The notes under the pieces were generated by a model that saw only the letters and a list, made by a program, of their open reading frames with translations, was not told where the DNA came from and searched no databases. A DNA stretch of 64,000 nucleotides from Rhodococcus sp. 06-235-1A (GTDB taxonomy: Bacteria > Actinomycetota > Actinomycetes > Mycobacteriales > Mycobacteriaceae): the NCBI RefSeq assembly GCF_002258785.1, contig NZ_NOYI01000021.1, positions 1 to 64,000 of the forward strand. Reading direction: 5' to 3'. Of this stretch, positions 62,071 to 64,000 are shown in pieces (positions within the stretch are counted from its first letter, which is position 1; every line of letters begins with the position of its first letter). The translations under genes were made by a program, and so were the position numbers.

Positions 62071-62397
62071 ATGACGAACGCAGGGGAAGTGGACAGCGGC
62101 ATCATGGCCAAGCTGGCTTTCAACAAGCCTGACCGCATGAAGAAGTCGCTCAGCGTGACGGGTGTGACCGTGCAGGAGATGGCCGACTACCTCGGCGTGA
62201 CGCGAGGGTCGGTCGGAAACTGGATCAACGGGCGCATCGAGCCGTCGTTGCAGACCACGAGACTGTGGGCGCTGCGCACCGGCGTGCCGTTCGAGTGGTT
62301 GGAGCGTGGCGAAGTGCCAGCTCCAACCCCTCCGGTGCCCCCAGTAGGACTCGAACCTACGACCTGCGGATTAAAAGTCCGTAGCTCTACCAACTGA
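62071..62397 (+). CDS. phage immunity repressor, prophage form (108 aa)
   Basis: An HTH_XRE domain (VTVQEMADYLGVTRGSVGNW, then LWALRTGVPFEWL) is followed by a Pro-rich linker. From 62334 the frame enters the att core (GLEPTTCGLK) and ends VRSSTN, encoded antisense to tRNA-Lys. On the circular phage genome the same frame would end DPWFSTVTTLRAVA (116 aa). Integration therefore changes its C-terminus, as in integration-dependent immunity of BPs-type mycobacteriophages. Confidence 0.88.
   Translation: MTNAGEVDSGIMAKLAFNKPDRMKKSLSVTGVTVQEMADYLGVTRGSVGNWINGRIEPSLQTTRLWALRTGVPFEWLERGEVPAPTPPVPPVGLEPTTCGLKVRSSTN
62334..62377. repeat. attR core (44 bp) inside repressor and tRNA-Lys
   Basis: Same 44 bases as 42011-42054. 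It is shared by the end of the repressor frame (+ strand) and the 3' half of tRNA-Lys (- strand). The phage thus restores the tRNA and the tRNA supplies the repressor's last codons. Confidence 0.97.
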
Positions 62398-62408
62398 GCT
62401 ATAGGGGC
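62336..62408 (-). tRNA. tRNA-Lys (anticodon UUU)
   Basis: 73 nt. A 7-bp acceptor stem (GCCCCTA/TGGGGGC), D-arm, anticodon loop CTTTTAA, variable loop and T-arm GGTTCGAGTCC. The 5' part is host, the 3' part comes from the phage core. After the discriminator A the genome reads CCG, so CCA is not encoded; the original flank at attL reads CCA. Confidence 0.97.
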
Positions 62409-62477
62409 GCGGCTCGAAAGTGTAATGGGCAGGGCAGTGCCGACGGGCATGTACCCCCGGCAGTTGCGTGCGACAGG

Positions 62478-63731
62478 TCAACGTCCGAAGCTGCTGCATC
62501 CGCTGGGCGCGGGAATACCTGCCAGACGGTCGTCGATCCAGGCATAGGCGCCCGGGATGCCGCTGATGGCAACGATCAAGTGTTCACCCACGTACTCCTC
62601 CAATCGGACGCTCGCGCCGTTGGCGCACCACTCGTCGTACAGGGTCTCGGCCCCTTGCCGGGGAATCCAGAACTCCTGTTGCCCCTGGTAGATCATCGTG
62701 GGGATGGTGGGAGCGAGGTCGCCGCCGAGCCGGGTGGCGGCGATCACGCTCTGGGCGATCTCGGTGTTGTCGACGTTCGGAACGTCCGACAGTGCCTGTG
62801 CCGGGACCGGGGCCACCAGTCCGCCCGGTGCAAGCAGAGGCACGCACATGTCCTTCGCGACGGTGGCCAGGCGCAGACCGTCGGCGTTCATCAGTGAGAA
62901 CATTTCGGGGTACTCGCGGGCCACGCCGAGCGCTGCGGACAGGAACAGCGTCGACGCCACGGTTCCGTTCATCGACGTCAACAGAATCCGGTAGTCGGTC
63001 GGTGGGCCACCGAACGCCGCGCCGACCAGATTGACGTCGGGAGCGTACGTGGGTGCCAGTTGCGCGGCCCAGCCGGTGGCGATCGCCCCGCCCGAGTAGC
63101 CCGTCATCGCGATCGGAGACGACGCGGGCAGGCCGAGCTCGGGTAGTAGAACCATTGCGCGCAAGGCGTCGAGCACTGCGTGCGCAGCCATGCGTCCTGC
63201 CGCGTAGGCCTGCCTCGGACCCTCGTGATCGGTGACGACCACGGCGTAGTTCTTGGCCAGGAAGGCCTGTACCGCCGGGATCTCTCGGGCCAGACCACGA
63301 GGCAGGAGCCACGATGGCGCGCAGGTGTTGCCGAGCGAGTTGATGGCCATGTTGTACGCCACGACGGGCCGGCTTCCGGCACCCGTCCATGGAGCGACCG
63401 GCACGATGACGGTGGTTGTTGCCGCGACGGGACGGTCCTTGGAATCGTTGGTGCGGAACAGGACTTGCGTCGATCTGACGGGGGTGAACAGCGGCCCGAC
63501 GGTGACCTGTCGAGTTGCCAGGACCGACCCGGGAGGTTGCTGCTCGTAGCCGGCGGGCGGATCGAACCAGGGCTCGCCGAGCGGGGTGGGCAGGTACAGA
63601 GCTGGATCGGGAACAGGGGCCACGAGGTTGCCGAGGGGGTCTGCGATCGCCGCGTTGGTTGCCGAGAACATCAGCAGAGATACCGCGAAAAGTGTTGTGA
63701 TGGAACGAAGTATGCGGACCGATACCTTCAT
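62478..63731 (-). CDS. secreted lipase family protein (LIP)
   Basis: About 417 residues from ATG 63731. Signal peptide (RSITTLFAVSLLMFSATNAAIA), then the secretory lipase domain: GSRPVVAYNMAINSLGNTCA, the nucleophile GYSGGAIATGW, and a late histidine (YVGEHLIVA). Acts outside the cell on triacylglycerol or other esters. Chromosomal, not part of the phage. Confidence 0.88.
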   Translation of the reverse strand: MKVSVRILRSITTLFAVSLLMFSATNAAIADPLGNLVAPVPDPALYLPTPLGEPWFDPPAGYEQQPPGSVLATRQVTVGPLFTPVRSTQVLFRTNDSKDRPVAATTTVIVPVAPWTGAGSRPVVAYNMAINSLGNTCAPSWLLPRGLAREIPAVQAFLAKNYAVVVTDHEGPRQAYAAGRMAAHAVLDALRAMVLLPELGLPASSPIAMTGYSGGAIATGWAAQLAPTYAPDVNLVGAAFGGPPTDYRILLTSMNGTVASTLFLSAALGVAREYPEMFSLMNADGLRLATVAKDMCVPLLAPGGLVAPVPAQALSDVPNVDNTEIAQSVIAATRLGGDLAPTIPTMIYQGQQEFWIPRQGAETLYDEWCANGASVRLEEYVGEHLIVAISGIPGAYAWIDDRLAGIPAPSGCSSFGR

Positions 63732-64000
63732 GGCGTGCACTCGTTTCCGATCGGCCGAGCCGGTTGTGTGATGTGGTTCACAGTAAGCCGGTTCGATTGC
63801 CAGGACCGTGCGATACGTCGAAAGTGTCGAAAACGTTATCTACATATCTCGTGCGACATCCATTATCCGACATGGTATTTGGCTGCCGTAGCCGACGTCG
63901 TCCCCGTAAGGGGCTGGTGCGCAACAGTTTCTACCTGCTAACAAGCGTGGCGAATCAATCGACCTCGAGATGCGTTATGGCGAAATGTAATTCAGTGTTC
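63732..64000. other. intergenic upstream of the lipase gene
   Basis: 269 bases, more AT-rich than the rest, containing the leftward lipase promoter. I see no gene starting before the window ends. Confidence 0.5.

Larger units (their letters stand above)
42011..62377. mobile_element. integrated prophage, 20.4 kb, in tRNA-Lys(UUU)
   Basis: The element is bounded by an exact 44-bp direct repeat, is one att core longer than 20.3 kb, and holds a tyrosine integrase, a complete set of structural genes for a long-tailed (siphovirus) particle, lysis genes, and a repressor. Late genes run leftward (58.2 to 43.5 kb) and early genes leftward from 61.96 kb. The repressor and integrase read rightward at opposite ends and become neighbours on circularisation. 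No replication, recombination or DNA-polymerase genes are seen, so replication must rely on the host. Confidence 0.96.

Noticed and set aside
62478-63731. Secreted lipase as phage LysB
   Set aside because: It lies outside attR, has a typical host signal peptide and LIP-family layout, and is not linked to the late operon.

Overview
The window looks like chromosome of a high-GC mycolic-acid actinobacterium, most likely Rhodococcus or Rhodococcoides. From about 0.7 to 41.7 kb the gene order follows the Mycobacterium tuberculosis Rv0803 (purL) to Rv0824c (desA1) neighbourhood. Mycothiol synthesis (mshD), an LmeA-type mannan factor, an LCP cell-wall ligase and DesA-type acyl-ACP desaturase all fit such a host. 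A 20.4 kb prophage is inserted next, and the chromosome resumes at about 62.4 kb.

Chromosomal part. (1) 0-14 kb: a partial nucleoside phosphorylase, then purL, a membrane alpha/beta hydrolase, a CPBP protease, a sterol-carrier-like protein and purF. A five-component oligopeptide ABC operon (oppC appears frameshifted) follows, and then purM. (2) 14-18.7 kb: DUF3073, MOSC and YgfZ proteins, a dicarboxylate symporter and pabC. (3) 18.8-24.7 kb: a cydABDC cytochrome bd operon behind a striking palindromic operator. (4) 24.7-30.6 kb: a ferric nitrobindin-like protein coupled to a tiny membrane protein, a secreted cutinase-family hydrolase, and a sulfur/redox cluster (DUF1416, CysA rhodanese, DUF4395, thioredoxin, LmeA). 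The DUF4395-cysA-sseC operon is headed by a short leader peptide ending in CCCRCC, probably a cysteine sensor. (5) 30.7-37.4 kb: glnR, mshD, a Pho box, pstSCAB and phoU. (6) 37.5-41.7 kb: LCP protein, dihydrouridine synthase and acyl-ACP desaturase.

Prophage (42,011-62,377). A 44-bp direct repeat, which is the 3' half of tRNA-Lys(UUU), marks attL and attR. The element carries a tyrosine integrase at the left end and a leftward late operon with terminase, portal, P-loop ATPase, fused protease-capsid, connectors, major tail protein, tail chaperones with a -1 frameshift, lysis genes, tape measure and tail tip. Small early genes (HNH, WhiB, zinc-ribbon, excisionase/Cro-like) follow, and a divergent repressor sits at the right end. 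No replication genes are recognisable.

Main discovery. The attachment core lies inside the repressor reading frame. In the integrated state the repressor is 108 aa and ends in VRSSTN, encoded antisense to the tRNA. Rejoining the prophage ends in silico gives a 116-aa virion-form repressor ending in LRAVA, and the integrase just downstream also ends in RAVA. This is the architecture of integration-dependent immunity known from the mycobacteriophage BPs group: both proteins are predicted to carry a C-terminal proteolysis tag, and integration removes it from the repressor. Other notable items are the poly-Cys leader, a cluster of six ATGCAT palindromes at the late-operon head, a lysis cassette between tail chaperones and tape measure, and a 61-nt three-way-junction RNA element after cydC.
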